From the NCBI GenBank assembly GCA_948474755.1, contig CAOLHI010000358.1:1-64000 (forward strand): a DNA stretch of 64,000 nt, written 5' to 3'. Position numbers and translations under genes: made by a program. This document shows, piece after piece, positions 1 through 11,290 of this stretch. Numbering within the stretch: the stretch's first letter is position 1; the number at the start of each line of letters is the position of its first letter. The DNA comes from Ctenosaura bakeri (Eukaryota; Chordata; Lepidosauria; Squamata; Iguanidae). The notes beneath the pieces were generated by a model. The model saw nothing but the letters and a program-made list of their open reading frames with translations. It was not told the origin of the DNA and ran no database searches.

Positions 1-60
1 AATTCCTGCTTACCCAGCAGTAACTGCTGCAAGTGACAAGCTTCCAGTGGCTCCTGCCTG
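1..60 (+). other. Possible 3' end of an exon cut by the window edge
   Basis: Frame 2 is open from the window start for 19 codons (IPAYPAVTAASDKLPVAPA) and meets a strong splice-donor match, CTG|GTAAGTAAG, after position 60. If this is an exon, most of the window would be intron. I do not recognise the peptide, and 60 bases can stay open by chance. Confidence 0.15.
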
Positions 61-239
61 GTAAGTAAGCATTGAGGAGGTTGGGCTGGGAAACTCTACA
101 TAGTTCTATAACTAAGTTGGTTGCATAGCTAAGCAAACGATACAGAATCATAGTGCATAATAATAAATATGAACCAGTATTACAGATGGATTGACTCAAT
201 AAAGTAAGTCACCACCCTGAGCTTACAGTCCTGAGTAGA

Positions 240-480
240 GCTGTTGGTTACTGGGGTTGTTGGAGGTCTCGCAGCCACGGTTATGTCGGGACGGGTGGGT
301 GGGTGATGGATGCGGTTCGCCCCGGGTGGCAATTTTTTTTGGGGGGGGTGTTCCAGCTCATAGCTATGCCCCTGCATGCCACAGCCCTGCTGCCATGCAC
401 CAAGGCCATGCCCCATGCACTGTAGCCCTGTCCCCTATGCTGTAGCCCCCTGCCCCCCCATGCACTCCAAGCTCTGGCAC
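240..480 (-). repeat. GC-rich repeat with internal ~20-bp minisatellite, copy 1
   Basis: On the minus strand, about five imperfect units of 20-21 bp (roughly GGGGCAKGGCTAYGGTGCAT) occupy 480-350. They are followed by an A-run and a CpG-rich segment at 345-300. The same order (minisatellite, then CCCAAAAAATTGC, then a C/G-rich block) recurs on the plus strand at 57060-57330, so this is an interspersed family with its own VNTR rather than a chance GC patch. I could not assign the family. Confidence 0.5.
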
Positions 481-611
481 TGCTCCATCATCAGGTCACT
501 ATAAGTCAAAGTTGCCTTGATAGCACATAACAAACGGACCTGAAATCTATTGGTTCACTCCAGTTCCAGCAGACCCATAGAATCAATGCTTGAAAGATAT
601 GTCTACACATA

Positions 612-813
612 GGCCATTTCCGCACTACAGTGTTAAACTGCTGCTATTCCACTTTCAATGCCCTGTGGAATTCTGGGGTTTGTAGTTTACTGAGACCAAA
701 GAGCTCTTTGGCTGAGAATTTGAAGTGCCCTTCCCTAAACTACAAACCCCAGAATTCAACAGGAGGTTGATAGTGGAATAGCAGCACTTTAACACTGTAG
801 TGCGGAAATGGCC
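612..813. mobile_element. Palindromic MITE, family A (Harbinger-like), full length
   Basis: This 202-bp element consists almost wholly of two inverted arms. It begins GGCCATTTCCGCACTAC and ends with the complement. The 3-bp sequence ATA flanks both ends (609-611 and 814-816). A 3-bp target duplication fits PIF/Harbinger-type transposition. The copy at 8235-8436 has the same length and nearly the same sequence. There is no coding capacity, so it must have been moved by an enzyme encoded elsewhere. Confidence 0.75.
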
Positions 814-1142
814 ATAGTTAAATCCCTACTTTAGTTGGGACTAACAAGGTTCAGGCCACAATATTAACTTGTAATATTATTTACTAGTCTAGTCTAACTA
901 AAAATACTAGTCTAACTAATAATGAGTTCTCAGTTTATCCTACTGCACACCACTGTAGTGAGGATAAAGTGGAGGATGGGGCAGAACCATGTATGCCACC
1001 TTACATTCCTTGGAGAAAAGGTGAGATGTAAATGTTACAAAACAACAAACAAAGAAGTTGTAAGAGATTTATATCCAGCGTATTGTTGTATCTTCATCCA
1101 TTCCCACCTAGACTTTCAGGCCTTTCAGACCCCTCCATAAAG

Positions 1143-1210
1143 TGCAAGCCCCAGGATTCCATAGGATGTTGAAAGTGGAATTATAGCACTATAACAGTGT
1201 GGAAATGTAG
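1143..1210. mobile_element. Half copy of MITE family A
   Basis: This stretch matches the right arm of the palindromic MITE (ccaggattccatagg, then gaaagtggaa and ataacagtgtggaaatg). The left arm is missing, so it is a truncated remnant. Confidence 0.55.
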
Positions 1211-1726
1211 AAATAGTGTGGAAATAGCTTTCAGGACGGAAGAAAAAATGGCATTAAAAAAAACCAGAAGTATATGTTCCAAATGTTTAGCATGTTCACT
1301 TAGAACATTATGTCATTAAAAAAACTGTCTTAATATCAAGCACTCTTGATAATTAGACATTACACCTCAGATGAAGAGTCAATGTGATCAACAGATGGCA
1401 TTTTGCTTATTAGTTCTTTCAGACTGCAGAGCTGAGAGGTCAAAGTTGTGATCTCCTGTTGAGTCTCCTTTGGCACAGTCACACAGTCTGAATGACAATC
1501 ACTACATAGCTTGCCAAGAGTCTCTGTGTTTGTACGCTATGCAGAGAAGGCTGGGGAATATCAAAGAAGAACTTTCACATTTAGAACTTCTATATCTTAC
1601 CATTACCCAGTTTGTTTGGAACAGCATATTCTACACAAATATTTTGGAAGCTGCTAGTAGCTCTGGGTCATTTTTTTTTAGATTGCAATTCCTACTTGCT
1701 TTTTAAATTTATCCTTCAGAAGAACA
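1211..1726. other. No recognised feature
   Basis: AT-rich sequence with short open frames that look random. The start of the Penelope-like element may lie somewhere here but cannot be placed by eye. Confidence 0.3.
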
Positions 1727-2217
1727 ATTCTAATAACCACAGGAGTAAGGATAAACAGCCACCTGAAGGGAGTGTGTTTTTACCATATATCAAAGGAATC
1801 ACTGACCAAATAGGGAAACTTATGAAGAAACATAACCTCCGAACAATTTACAGACCAACCAGGAAAATTCAATAAATGCTTCCCTCAGCAAAGGACACGA
1901 GGGATCCCCTAACTTCTGCAGGAGTTTACCGCATACCGTGCAGCTGTGGTCAGGTCTACATAGGGACCACAAAACGCAGCATCCAAACACGAATCAAAGA
2001 ACACAAAAGATACTGCAGGCTGATCCAGCCAGAAAAGTCAGCAGTAGCAGAACACACTATAAACCAACCCGGACACAGAATGTTATTTGGAAGCACAGAA
2101 ATTCTAGACCATTCTAACAACTACCAGGTCAGGCTACACAGAGAGGCCATTGAAATCCACAAACACTTGGGTAATTTTAACAAGAAAGAGGAGACTCGGA
2201 AGATCAACAATATTTGA
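1727..2217 (+). pseudogene. GIY-YIG endonuclease domain of a Penelope-like element, interrupted by one stop
   Basis: In Penelope-like elements a GIY-YIG nuclease at the C-terminus nicks target DNA to start reverse transcription. Here the frame 1876-2217 reads GVYRIPCSCGQVYIG, with the two halves of the GIY-YIG motif. It is followed by TKRSIQTRIKEHKR, which carries the usual arginine, and AVAEH, which carries the conserved acidic/His region. The Cys-rich IPCSCG just before YIG is typical of this class. Upstream, 1747-1872 continues in the same frame (LPYIKGITDQIGKLMKKHN, then RPTRKIQ), which matches the linker of these proteins. One in-frame TAA at 1873-1875 separates the two parts, and the reverse transcriptase is missing. 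The copy is therefore dead, although the endonuclease itself is well preserved. Confidence 0.8.
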
Positions 2218-2415
2218 CTGCCAGTATTGAAAAACACCAAAATCAAAACACAAAAGAAACTAACGAGCCCTAACGAGCCCCACCTGGGCTCAGGAAGTCT
2301 CCCTCCAGGAGAAAGTATTCAATACACACAATAAGACTATTATGCTAATTGCTCCCTCCCCTCTGGAGGAGGAGACTGGCATATATATTCTCCACTCCAC
2401 TTCCATTTCACCATC

Positions 2416-2456
2416 CCTCTGAAGATGCCAGCCACAGATGCAGGCAAAACGTCAGG
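2416..2456 (+). ncRNA. Hammerhead-ribozyme-like motif in the Penelope tail, probably inactive
   Basis: The order of elements fits a small type I hammerhead: CTGAAGA at 2419-2425, a stem II made from GCC (2427-2429) and GGC (2443-2445), then AAAAC (2446-2450) and GTC (2451-2453), the expected cleavage triplet. Stem I can form from CCT (2416-2418) and AGG (2454-2456). Helix III is reduced to A-C/G-T with no loop, as in the minimal hammerheads known from Penelope-like elements. The core should read GAAAC; here it reads AAAAC, which loses an essential core G, so self-cleavage is unlikely. Confidence 0.5.
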
Positions 2457-2575
2457 AGAAAATACAACCAGAACATGGTCTCAAAGCCCAAAAAACCCAC
2501 AAGAACCAATGGATTCTGGTGGTGTAAGCCTTCGATTTCCTTTGTGCTATTTATATTGCTGTCCACACAGAAATT

Positions 2576-2850
2576 ACCTAAGGTACTGAACCTATTTTGG
2601 AGGTAAAGTTCAAGCAGTTTAGACAGGCCCTTTAAAGTTCAGCCTAAAGCTGGATAGAATTTGCTGTCCATCTTACATGGAAGCCACCATTCTCCACTAG
2701 TCCTATGGTGGAATTCCCTTTACCTACGATTTGCCTTGAACACTTGTTTTTCTTGGTTTCATGCTTACTTCCATCCCAGAACTATTCCTAATAATTTAAA
2801 TGATTTATTAAATCTGCTGGAGTTGGTGTGCAAAACCATATAATTCGTTT
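2576..2850 (+). repeat. Unclassified interspersed repeat X, copy 1
   Basis: The stretch shares the string ggtactgaacct.ttttggaggta and the following 'ctgtccatctta.atggaagccac' context with copies near 51480 and 53455. All three are degraded. The family is unknown to me. Confidence 0.35.
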
Positions 2851-3875
2851 ATTATCCTACTAGAGTTGCTTCCAGATGAGATTTGTAAGCTGCAATCTCT
2901 ATCTTGCTAAGGAATTTTAAGTATGGTGGTCTAGTTGTTGTCTTCTACTTGTAACCCTTTTGTGACTTCCAATTATTATTTGGCACCCATTTTTTTTAAC
3001 CAAAGAGTACTCAGAAAGACAAAATAGTATCACAATGCCTTTTGACATTTCTAGGACCCTCAAAGTAGTAATGTCTCAAAATTTTCACATTGTACTAGGA
3101 CTACAAAAAGCTGAATGGTTGATTAATAGAAGCTCATGCTGCTATTAGTATAAATATGTAATGAAACACAGGCCCTTAAAAAAACTCAATAAACTCAATT
3201 TTATGCCCAGTTTGGAGTTGTTCTATCCAAGAGAAAGGCTGTTTTATTTCCATGTGAAAATAATTCATTTGTCTATCTGTCTTCCTGACTATCTATCAGG
3301 AGTAGTGTATGGATGATTAGATACATGGGGGGAATTCTGAAATGTTGAATGATCAGCAAGACAGAAATCAGAACATACAAACGTATGAGTGTGAGAAAGA
3401 TACATAGGGAGAGGCAGACAAACAGATATAGAATTGCTTCACACAGTCTTTTTATCTTGTCAGCCAGAAAAAGAAAACAAATTCATGCTGGCTTCCAAAA
3501 ATGTCAGGCTGTACCAAGTTAGTTGTGCAGATATTATTGTGAGATGAATTTGACTTTTTCTGTAATATCATCAACCCACTGAGCAGCAATTCTAATTAAA
3601 CGCATTTCAGTGGACATTCTTGTCAATTTTGGTGCATTTAGGGCTGGAGTGATACAGTGATTTTCAGTGGCCTGATGATAGCCCAAGTCAAACAATGGTG
3701 ATGCATTGTAAATCTAGACAAGAAAGAAGATTGTATTAAGTGTTATTTGAAACAGAAATGATACAGCCTGGTATACATGAGAAAAGCCTGGCAGACACAT
3801 TAAGTGGCAAGACATTCATAGATATTTGGAAAAATATACACAAGTTCTGTTATTTAGTCCTAACTGGAACAGACC
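2851..3875. other. No recognised feature
   Basis: AT-rich sequence. I see no repeat family, convincing exon or RNA gene. Confidence 0.3.
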
Positions 3876-3969
3876 CATTATATCAGTGGTTCTCAACCTT
3901 CCTAATGCCACGACCCCTTAATACAGTTCCTCTTGTTGTGGTGACCCCAACCATAAAATCATTTTTGTT

Positions 3970-4015
3970 ATATTTATTTATTTATTTATTTGTTAGTTAG
4001 TTAGTTAGTTAGTTA
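3970..4015 (+). repeat. Compound microsatellite (TTTA)n(GTTA)n
   Basis: About five TTTA units are followed by about six GTTA units inside SPIN-like copy A. The matching position of copy B holds a (GAAA)n array instead, so this site in the element seems prone to growing simple repeats. Confidence 0.9.
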
Positions 4016-4445
4016 TTTCCAACATCAAATAGATTGGAAACACTGCCCTAAACCACTGCTCTGGATAGACTTCTCATGCCTAAAAACTGGTAACCATCCC
4101 TCCCTTTTTTAAGCACAGAAAGCATCCATCAATGCCAGAATTAAGGCAGTAGTTCTAGTTCTGAATGTTGGGTTTCCACAGTTCAAAAAGCCAGTCACTC
4201 CCAAAGGCAATGCCAAAACAGCCCACATTTTACATGAGGTGCAGGGAGGAAAGGACAGGGAGAGAGGAAAGATGGCGGCGGCATAAGCAGATGTGTTTTG
4301 TTTCCCTCCCCCCTTAAAGGGAGTGAGGACGCTGAACATACAAAAAGCGAGGAATGCAAGACAGTCAGGGTGAAGAACATCACACGTGCATGTGGCAAGC
4401 ACCAAGGGTCCATGCACAACAAAAGCGAGAGGAGAAAGTCATCCT

Positions 4446-4531
4446 GGCTATTTCTGCACTAGACTGTTATAGCACTATTATTCCACTTTCACCATCCTAT
4501 GGAATCCCGGGGTTTGCAGTTTGAACCCCAG
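4446..4531. mobile_element. Half copy of MITE family A nested in SPIN-like copy A
   Basis: The sequence ggctatttctgcactagac, then gttatagcactattattcc, is the left arm of the palindromic MITE. It ends near the element centre (ggggtttgcagtttg). SPIN-like copy B lacks it, so it was inserted after the two copies separated. Confidence 0.6.
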
Positions 4532-4681
4532 CGCAGGGGCCTCAGAAGCACTGCTCCCATTGGCTGTGAGGCCACCTTCTTTTAAAAGGGGGGCAGAATT
4601 GAGGAGTGGCGGCCACTTTGAAATGGTCGTTCGACCCCCAAAGGGTTCCCGACCTCCAGGTTGAGAACCACTGCATTATAT

Positions 4682-5843
4682 TAATGGCTGAATGATGACT
4701 CAACACACAGGTATATCCCACTGATTTAATGTACAGGTAGGCAACTGTGAAGGAGATGGGGTCATTCATCCCTGCAAACCTTTGCAATGCTGGCACTCTA
4801 AATGGTGACCAGAAGTTATAATCACATCACTTCCAGTTTTACATTGTGTCATGTTTGAGGTGTTTTTGAGGTTTATGTTGAGAGGGAGAAATGTGTTGTT
4901 TGAACAAGTCTGCAACATTTTACAGCTGCTTTGAGTTGTTCTTTTAGTGAAAAATCACCTAGAATTTTTGTTTTTGCTTTTGTTTGATGGATTAAGGGAT
5001 TGGGCGCTTGGAAGTTAATGGGACTTTTATTTCAAAGACAAAATTCTAGCTATAGGTTAGTGAACTGTGTAATAAAATGTGCAAAGTGGCAAAGAGGAAA
5101 GAATATACAATTTTGTGTTACCTTTGTCACCCATCAGATAACATCAACGTATACAAGGTACAGAAAACAGTGAAAGTCATTGTTTCTAGAAAACAGTGGA
5201 TATAATGCGGCTTTTAATCTTTTTCCCTCTGAAACAAACAAACAAACTATAATATAGAAAGATTTTTGCCTCTTCTCTCATGATAGGCAATTTCTGTGAT
5301 TAGCAAGTACAACATCAGCTTCTGTAAGTCAGTTCATTCTATGGCAATGTGAGGAAAAGGTTTCTATAGAAAAGCACCAGTCCAATTTATAAACAAAGCC
5401 CTGGTTCTCCATTGCCATAAATCAACATGTTATTTCAGTTAAACCAAAGGAAGTGATACTGACTGATTAGTTTCCTCTCAAGTTTGTACAAAGAAGAATC
5501 TTTTGCTGAAGCCTTAGAAGAAAAGCAAGGGCATGTTCATGACATTGTAAAAGGTGTTACAGTGAGATAAGAAAATTATAGAGAAAAGATGGTTTGTTGT
5601 ACTGGCAGTCTACAGAGCCAAGGAATTTACTTTTTCTTTGGCATTCAAGGAGAATCCTTGCAGCTTGGTTCTGATACTGTGCTGAGTAGAAATGCTCAGC
5701 CTTTTCTGCAACTCCTAGTTCTCGGAAAATTAAAAAAAAGAAAAGAGGTCATAGTGCCTTCTTGGTTTCCAAGCAGCAATTTTCTCTTACACATGTGGTT
5801 AACTGAAGAGTATTATACACCATGGAAGCTCAGCTGTTTCTGA
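4682..5843. other. No recognised feature
   Basis: AT-rich sequence without a recognised repeat or gene. A short CAAA-type run lies near 5235-5246. Confidence 0.3.
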
Positions 5844-6044
5844 GGACCTTTCTGCACTATACCATTATAGTGCTACTATTCTGCTTTCAACACCCTGTGG
5901 AATTCTGGGGTTTGTAGTTTACTGAGGCCAAAGAGCTCTTTGGCTGAGAGTTCTAAATGCCCCTCCCTAAATTGCAAACCCCGGGATTCCACAGGATGTT
6001 GAAAATGGAATAATAGCATTATAACAGTGTAGTTTGGAAAGAAG
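5844..6044. mobile_element. Palindromic MITE, family A
   Basis: The two arms are about 90 bp each, from ggacctttctgcactatac to the complement ending tagtttggaaag. Internal landmarks match the 612-813 copy (ggaattctggggtttgtag; gaccaaagagctctttgg with one change). The right terminus has diverged and no clean 3-bp duplication can be seen. Confidence 0.65.
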
Positions 6045-6541
6045 AGGAACTGGAGGAGGTTTAGCTAATGTGTGACTGCTTGCAATGGTCCCTATAACTT
6101 TTCCATATTTCTCTTTTCCTGTATGTTCTGAAATAACTCTCAGAGAACCACATTACAACTAATTTGAGAATGATTTTGTTGTGTGGGAAAGTGTCTGTAG
6201 GGTAAAACACCCTCCTATACCAATGGCTTTTCTTACTAACAGTCCAGAAGAAATGGCTTCATTTTAAGATTCTGCTTCCTTTTGAGATTCCATTGATATT
6301 AACGGCAGAGAAATAAAAGAAAGAGTTGAAACTAATTTAAAATCAATTACCTATGTTGTTCCACATTCTCAGTTCTAATACAGATTTTTGGTGAGTAATT
6401 TCAGACTTCGATTGGTGATTATATCTCTTGAGTGGTAATGCAGTCTGCTGTTTTATTGCAGGCACTGTCTTCTAATGGTATAATTTTGTAATTCTATATT
6501 ACTCAATAAGCTCTTTTCTGTTTGGTTTTTCAGTTACCTTA

Positions 6542-6653
6542 GGCCATTTCCGCACTAGACTGTTATAGTGGTATTATTCCACTTTCAACATCTTAAGGAA
6601 TTCTGGAGTTTGCAATTTAGGGAGGGGCCTCAAAGGCTGGTGTGGTAATGGCC
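6542..6653. mobile_element. MITE family A, internally deleted
   Basis: The element starts ggccatttccgcactagac and ends tggtaatggcc but is only 112 bp long. Most of the right arm is missing. TTA precedes the left end and TAA follows the right, so there is no exact target duplication. Confidence 0.6.
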
Positions 6654-6656
6654 TAA

Positions 6657-8231
6657 ATCTAAAGTTGAATTAAAATCTCTCACATGCATATTTTCGTGGG
6701 GTCATGCATCTGCCATGACTGTAAAAAGGGAGGTTTCTGGTTTTTGGGGGTGGGAGTATGTGTGATTATTTGTGAATATTTATAATTATGTGTGAATATG
6801 TATATTCATACATATTAGTATGTGAATTGAGGTAGGGAGGAATAAGCTTACCTTACTTATATGAGTTGAGTCCTGCACCCCCGGTTTGCTTTAAACATTT
6901 GTTTGAAACATTCCCTATTTTTTTTTAAGGAAAACATTCCTTTCAAATGCCTGCAAGACCTGGAACAGAGATATAGGTAAAACATGAAAATGACTGAAAT
7001 TTATCATCCTTGGTAGAGACTCAGGTGGACCTGGACTCTGGAACAATTTCAAAGTATCAGGACCTGCTCCCTTCTAAATAGTCTGCAGTTTGATCATCAC
7101 TTGCTACCTGGTCTGTGATTAGCTGATGCATTTAACATAAGTCTCCTTAGTATAACTTTTTGGGACCACAGTGGATGTGGGTTTTTTCCTTCAGCATGGC
7201 TTATATTTTGGTACAGGCACAGAAAAGCTATATGAGGTCTCACCATCAAGTGTGCATTGAATTCAGCCTGAATCAGGTAACAGTTACCTGAATCAGGTAA
7301 CAGATGGGAAAAGAGTTGATCTGAAATGAGCTTAGTAAACATCCAATTGTTTGAGCCCATGAGCATGCCTGGAAAAGTCATCCCATGCAAACAAATGGCA
7401 TTTCCATCCCTGAGCCCAAATGTTTGCATGAATCATTTCAAAGAAGATTGCAAACTATTATTGAGCACAGTTTGTCGTTCTTTTATCAATAGCACATATT
7501 ACAATTATCTTCCCATCATCTGTCTGTCTTTGAACTAAATTAACTTGGCTTTGGGATAATAGATTGCATCCGGGAAAAATGATGCATAAAAAGACCACTT
7601 GCACAACACAACTGCTTGTCATCTTAAATCTAATTATCACTGAATAATGAGATAAGCCTGACAAGCAGAAACTCACTCTTCTGAGACTTTAGATAGAGGA
7701 AGCTGGGAAGAAACACTTCTGTTGTCTTGGATCTTATGGAAGGATCATCACTGTGTGCTAACATGCAAACAACCACTTAAGATATATTTATGCTTGCAAG
7801 ACCAACTAGTAACAGGATTAGGATATTTTTTGACAGGTTTATTTGTATATGTGATAATGGGGGCTGTCATTATCTGAGCAACATAGCTGAGGGATACAGT
7901 TTCCTCCCCAGGTAAATAAACAGTTAGTGATGTATTAGGTTTAAGTTACATTTACTGGGATCAGTATCACAGAGCAGCAAGAGAGATCATGAGAGACAAT
8001 TGCCCAATGAGGAAGACCAGTTTGGGGAGAAGTATGGATATTTTGAAATGCTTCCAAGCTGCAGAGGCTCACAGAGAGACAAAGAGATTGATAGAGAGCT
8101 GTGAGGATGCTGCCTGCTTCAACTAGGAAGCTTAATCATAATCTGGACCAAGAGGGTCCAGACTCCAACTTTCCCATCAACATCCAGATCCAGAACTTGA
8201 TCTGTATTGTGAGTATAATAGGCATGTTTAG
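6657..8231. other. No recognised feature apart from a short duplication
   Basis: AT-rich sequence. The only clear structure is the tandem duplication at 7266-7304. Short open frames on both strands at 7097-7676 have no recognisable domain. Confidence 0.3.
7266..7304 (+). repeat. 20-bp tandem duplication
   Basis: The unit cctgaatcaggtaacag occurs twice, separated by tta. The join also makes the small palindrome ggtaacagttacc. It looks like replication slippage. Confidence 0.8.
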
Positions 8232-8234
8232 CTA

Positions 8235-8436
8235 GGCCATTTCCGCACTACAGTGTTAAACTGCTGTTATTCCACTTTCAATGCCCTGTGGAATTCTGGG
8301 GTTTGTAGTTTACTGAGACCAAAGAGCTCTTTGACTGAGAATTTGAAGTGCCCTTCCCTAAACTACAAACCCCAGAATTCAATAGGAGGTTGATAGTAGA
8401 ATAACAGCACTTTAACACTGTAGTGTGGAAATGGCC
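8235..8436. mobile_element. Palindromic MITE, family A, full length
   Basis: The element is 202 bp long, the same length as the 612-813 copy and nearly identical to it. CTA flanks both ends (8232-8234 and 8437-8439), an exact 3-bp target duplication. Confidence 0.78.
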
Positions 8437-8798
8437 CTAGTCATGTTAGGGCTTATGTTCTTTTTAACCTTGGCTGAATGTGATGTAGCCTGTGCTTGTA
8501 ACTTTGCAACTATTCCTAAGTAGTGCCTGAAGGAAGGTGTCTTCATATGTAAGATACCATTTTGCTACGGTAGATTGCTTGCTTAGAATAAAAGTTTTCC
8601 TTTTAAAGACCTCCTCTTTTCTACACTTTCTTTGTGTGCCTTTGCTCAGTGTGTGTGCATACATGCATATGGGATTCTTGTCTCCCAAGGGGAGGGGGAA
8701 GGTTAAGTCTCTACAGAGTCAGAGGTGGAGAAAGTTAAGTTCCCCAGTAACTTCCCACTGAATTATTGAGTCTAAGTTGAATCACTGAAGTGACTTGA

Positions 8799-8952
8799 GG
8801 CCATTTCTGCACTGAATTGTTATAGTATTATTATTCTACTTTCAACATCCTATGGAATCCTGGGCTTTGCAGTTTAGAGAGGGCCTCAAAGGATTCCATA
8901 GGATGTTGAAAGTGGAATAATTGCAGTATAACAGTCTAGTGTGGAAATGACC
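8799..8952. mobile_element. Palindromic MITE, family A, short form
   Basis: The element is 154 bp long with intact outer arms (ggccatttctgcactgaat and gtctagtgtggaaatgacc) and a shortened centre. TGA flanks both ends (8796-8798 and 8953-8955), a third different 3-bp duplication for this family. Confidence 0.72.
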
Positions 8953-8955
8953 TGA

Positions 8956-9485
8956 GTCAATCTACTCAAGTCTACACCACTGGTTAATAACAAGACAAGA
9001 CGTGGCATTTGCTGCATCCCACTTGTTTATGATAAGGAAGAAATAGCTAGCAAGTACCATTGACTAAGGCTTTCAGGGCCAACTTAATACTTAATTTGCT
9101 TGTCAGTATTTAAGGAAGAGCAGTGCTATTTTTTTCTTCATTTCACACAGAGGGATAACTATTTAATTTAATTGATTTTTTAATGAAAGTGTTGAACTTG
9201 AGTGTGGGCCTTTTTATGCGTTCAAAGATATGCATGGAGAGACCCTTCTGATGCACAGCAAAAGTATGGGGTGTGGGCAAGTGGATCATCAGCAGAAGGT
9301 GGACTATCTCACTTTCCTTCTGAACCTAATCTGTTTGTGAGAAATTTCTTCTCTTGCAATCACATTTCATAGGTGATATTTCTGCATAGGGTTCAATAGA
9401 TCACAGTCCTCATACTTTGGTTGTATACTTCTGTAGGAAAAATGAAGACAGAATTTATAATATGGATTTAGCTCTCTAGGAATGA
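8956..9485. other. No recognised feature
   Basis: AT-rich unique-looking sequence between a MITE and the Tc1-like element. Confidence 0.3.
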
Positions 9486-9729
9486 TATAGTGTCTTACAG
9501 AAGTATTCAGCCTCTCTGACTTCCCCAGATTTTGTTGTGTTATAACCTGGAACTGAAATGGATTTAATTTGCATTGCCAATGCTCGATATACACAAGATA
9601 TATGTGAATATGCAAAATAGTGTTATTGTGGTGCTGAGGTTCAGAAAACAAAAGGAAACTAGAACTTGTTGGTTGCATAAGTATTCACCTTTACATGCAC
9701 ACATATGCACACACACCATCAACAGGCAG

Positions 9730-11250
9730 GAATTAAAATTGTGAATCTTCTTGGGTAAGTCTCAATCAGCTTCTTCATCTCAAGATCCTGTCATTTTTGC
9801 CAATTCTTCTTACTCCAGCAAACTCAGGTTGAATAGGGACCATTTCTGACTTGCAACTTTCAAGTCTTGCCCAGATTGATAATTGGACTGAAGTCTGGGC
9901 TTTGACCAAGAAATTTTAAGACATGCAGTTTCTTATTTTTTAAGAAATCCATTTCATTTTAGGATCTGTATGTTTAGCATCATCATCCATCTGGCAGAGG
10001 AACCTTTATGCAAATCCCATGTCTCTTGCAGGCTAAAACAGGCTTTACGCTAAAATTTCCTTTTATTTGGCTCTATTTCCCTTGCCTCAATCCAGACCAG
10101 TTTTCTAGTCCCTGCGAGAGAAAAGAAGCTCAACAACATACTGCTGTCACTACCATGTGCCTGTGGTGATGGTATTCTCAAACCAGCAAGCACTCTTCGA
10201 CACACATTGTTTTGAACCAAGATCAAAAGGTTCAGTTTTAGTTTCATTAAATTAGAGAACATTTTCTCACATCTTTACTGTGTTTCTCACTTTCCTTTTG
10301 GCAAATTACAAATGGGTTTTGATATGAATTTGTTTCAGCAATGACTTTTTCCCTCTCACCAGTCTTCCATTAAACCGAGCTTTGTGGAGCATTTGGGATA
10401 TAGTTTTCCCATGGAAAGTTTCTCTCAGTTCAGATGCAGATCTCTCCAACTCCTTCCATTAGCTCCTTGATTGCTTCTCAGGCACATCCTGTTACTGAGT
10501 TCTGGTGGACGACCTTCTTGTCATGTGCTGGCTAAGTAGTTTTCCCCAAGAAACACTCAGAGCTTAACAGCAGCTCTTGTATAACTAATTCATAACAGCT
10601 TGAAAAGTTGCTAATGCTGAGGTACATCGGTTAGCAATCAGGTTATATAGAAGCAGATACTTTTGCAAGCAAACAGTTTTGATTGGTGGGGCCACAAGTG
10701 TCATCTGATTTCCCAACCCTCTAACAGTTTCCCAGGAAGGTGGATGTTTACATACTTTGATCTTGGAAGCCTAACATCTTCTCAGTTTTCTTACCTGCTC
10801 TTCAGATTGTTTACAATGCCCGCCTGGGATTGCACATTTATCTGTCCTTGGTGTTTCCCCTTTCTACTGATCAAATGCCCCAAGGTGTTACAACTTCACA
10901 CCTGATGCTTTTGATCTCCAAGCTGGACCTTCTCCACCATTGAAATGCAATAAACTGTTGCTAGCAGATGGATATTCAATCCATTGTTACAAGCAATAGT
11001 TAGCTTTGTTTACATTGTGAATACAAAGCAATCTATCTCTAAAGCCTAGTTGAGCAAAAAGGTGAAGTACTTTTGTAGCAGGGCTGAGTCCCTGACACTT
11101 CTGTAGACAAAATCATGGTTGAAGAAAGTTCTTTCCATTTTTTAATAATGGATTTAGTGGTGCTCCAGGGATGTTCATAATTTGTTTCGTTTTTTTAAAA
11201 TAACCTAACTCTGATTGAAGCATTTGTACAATTTTATTCTGGAGTTGCTT
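9730..11250 (-). pseudogene. Degenerate Tc1-family transposase
   Basis: Tc1 transposases cut and paste DNA with a DDE catalytic triad. On the minus strand the 70-codon stretch 10262-10050 aligns with the middle of the catalytic domain. It starts FSNLMK where the family has an FSDE-type motif, so the first catalytic Asp has become Asn, and it later shows RIPSPQAHGSDSSMLL and AGTRKLV in place of the Gly-rich block. Further upstream on this strand, around 11240-11130, remnants of the helix-turn-helix end (KKWKE-like) can be seen. Stops and frameshifts separate these islands, so no intact protein can be made. The limits are approximate. Confidence 0.7.
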
Positions 11251-11290
11251 TCATGGCTTCTTGGTCATCACAGAGATATTTGTTTAGATA

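Larger units (their letters stand above)
1727..2515 (+). mobile_element. Penelope-like retroelement, 5'-truncated
   Basis: The segment holds the linker and GIY-YIG endonuclease end of a Penelope-like element, then about 300 bp of non-coding tail that contains a hammerhead-like motif. The reverse transcriptase domain that should lie upstream is absent, so the copy is 5'-truncated. A small tandem duplication (taacgagccc twice) lies at 2261-2280 in the tail. Both ends are approximate, and no target duplication was found. Confidence 0.75.
3884..4673 (+). mobile_element. SPIN-like hAT transposon, non-autonomous, copy A
   Basis: The left end (CAGTGGTTCTCAACCTTCC, then the AATGCCACGACCCCTTAATA region) and the right end (TTCGACCCCCAAAGGG, then GGTTGAGAACCACTG) are those of the SPIN/URR1 group of hAT elements, as I know it from rodents, bats, opossum, Anolis and frogs. 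The element is flanked by an exact 8-bp duplication, CATTATAT (3876-3883 and 4674-4681), which is diagnostic of hAT. It is 790 bp long with no transposase. Its internal sequence is not the short SPIN core I know, but matches copy B (31146-31994) in inverse orientation. A half MITE is inserted at 4446-4531. Confidence 0.85.

Noticed and set aside
3884..4673. SPIN-like element as an intact transposase source
   Set aside because: No open frame with transposase motifs lies between the ends in either copy.
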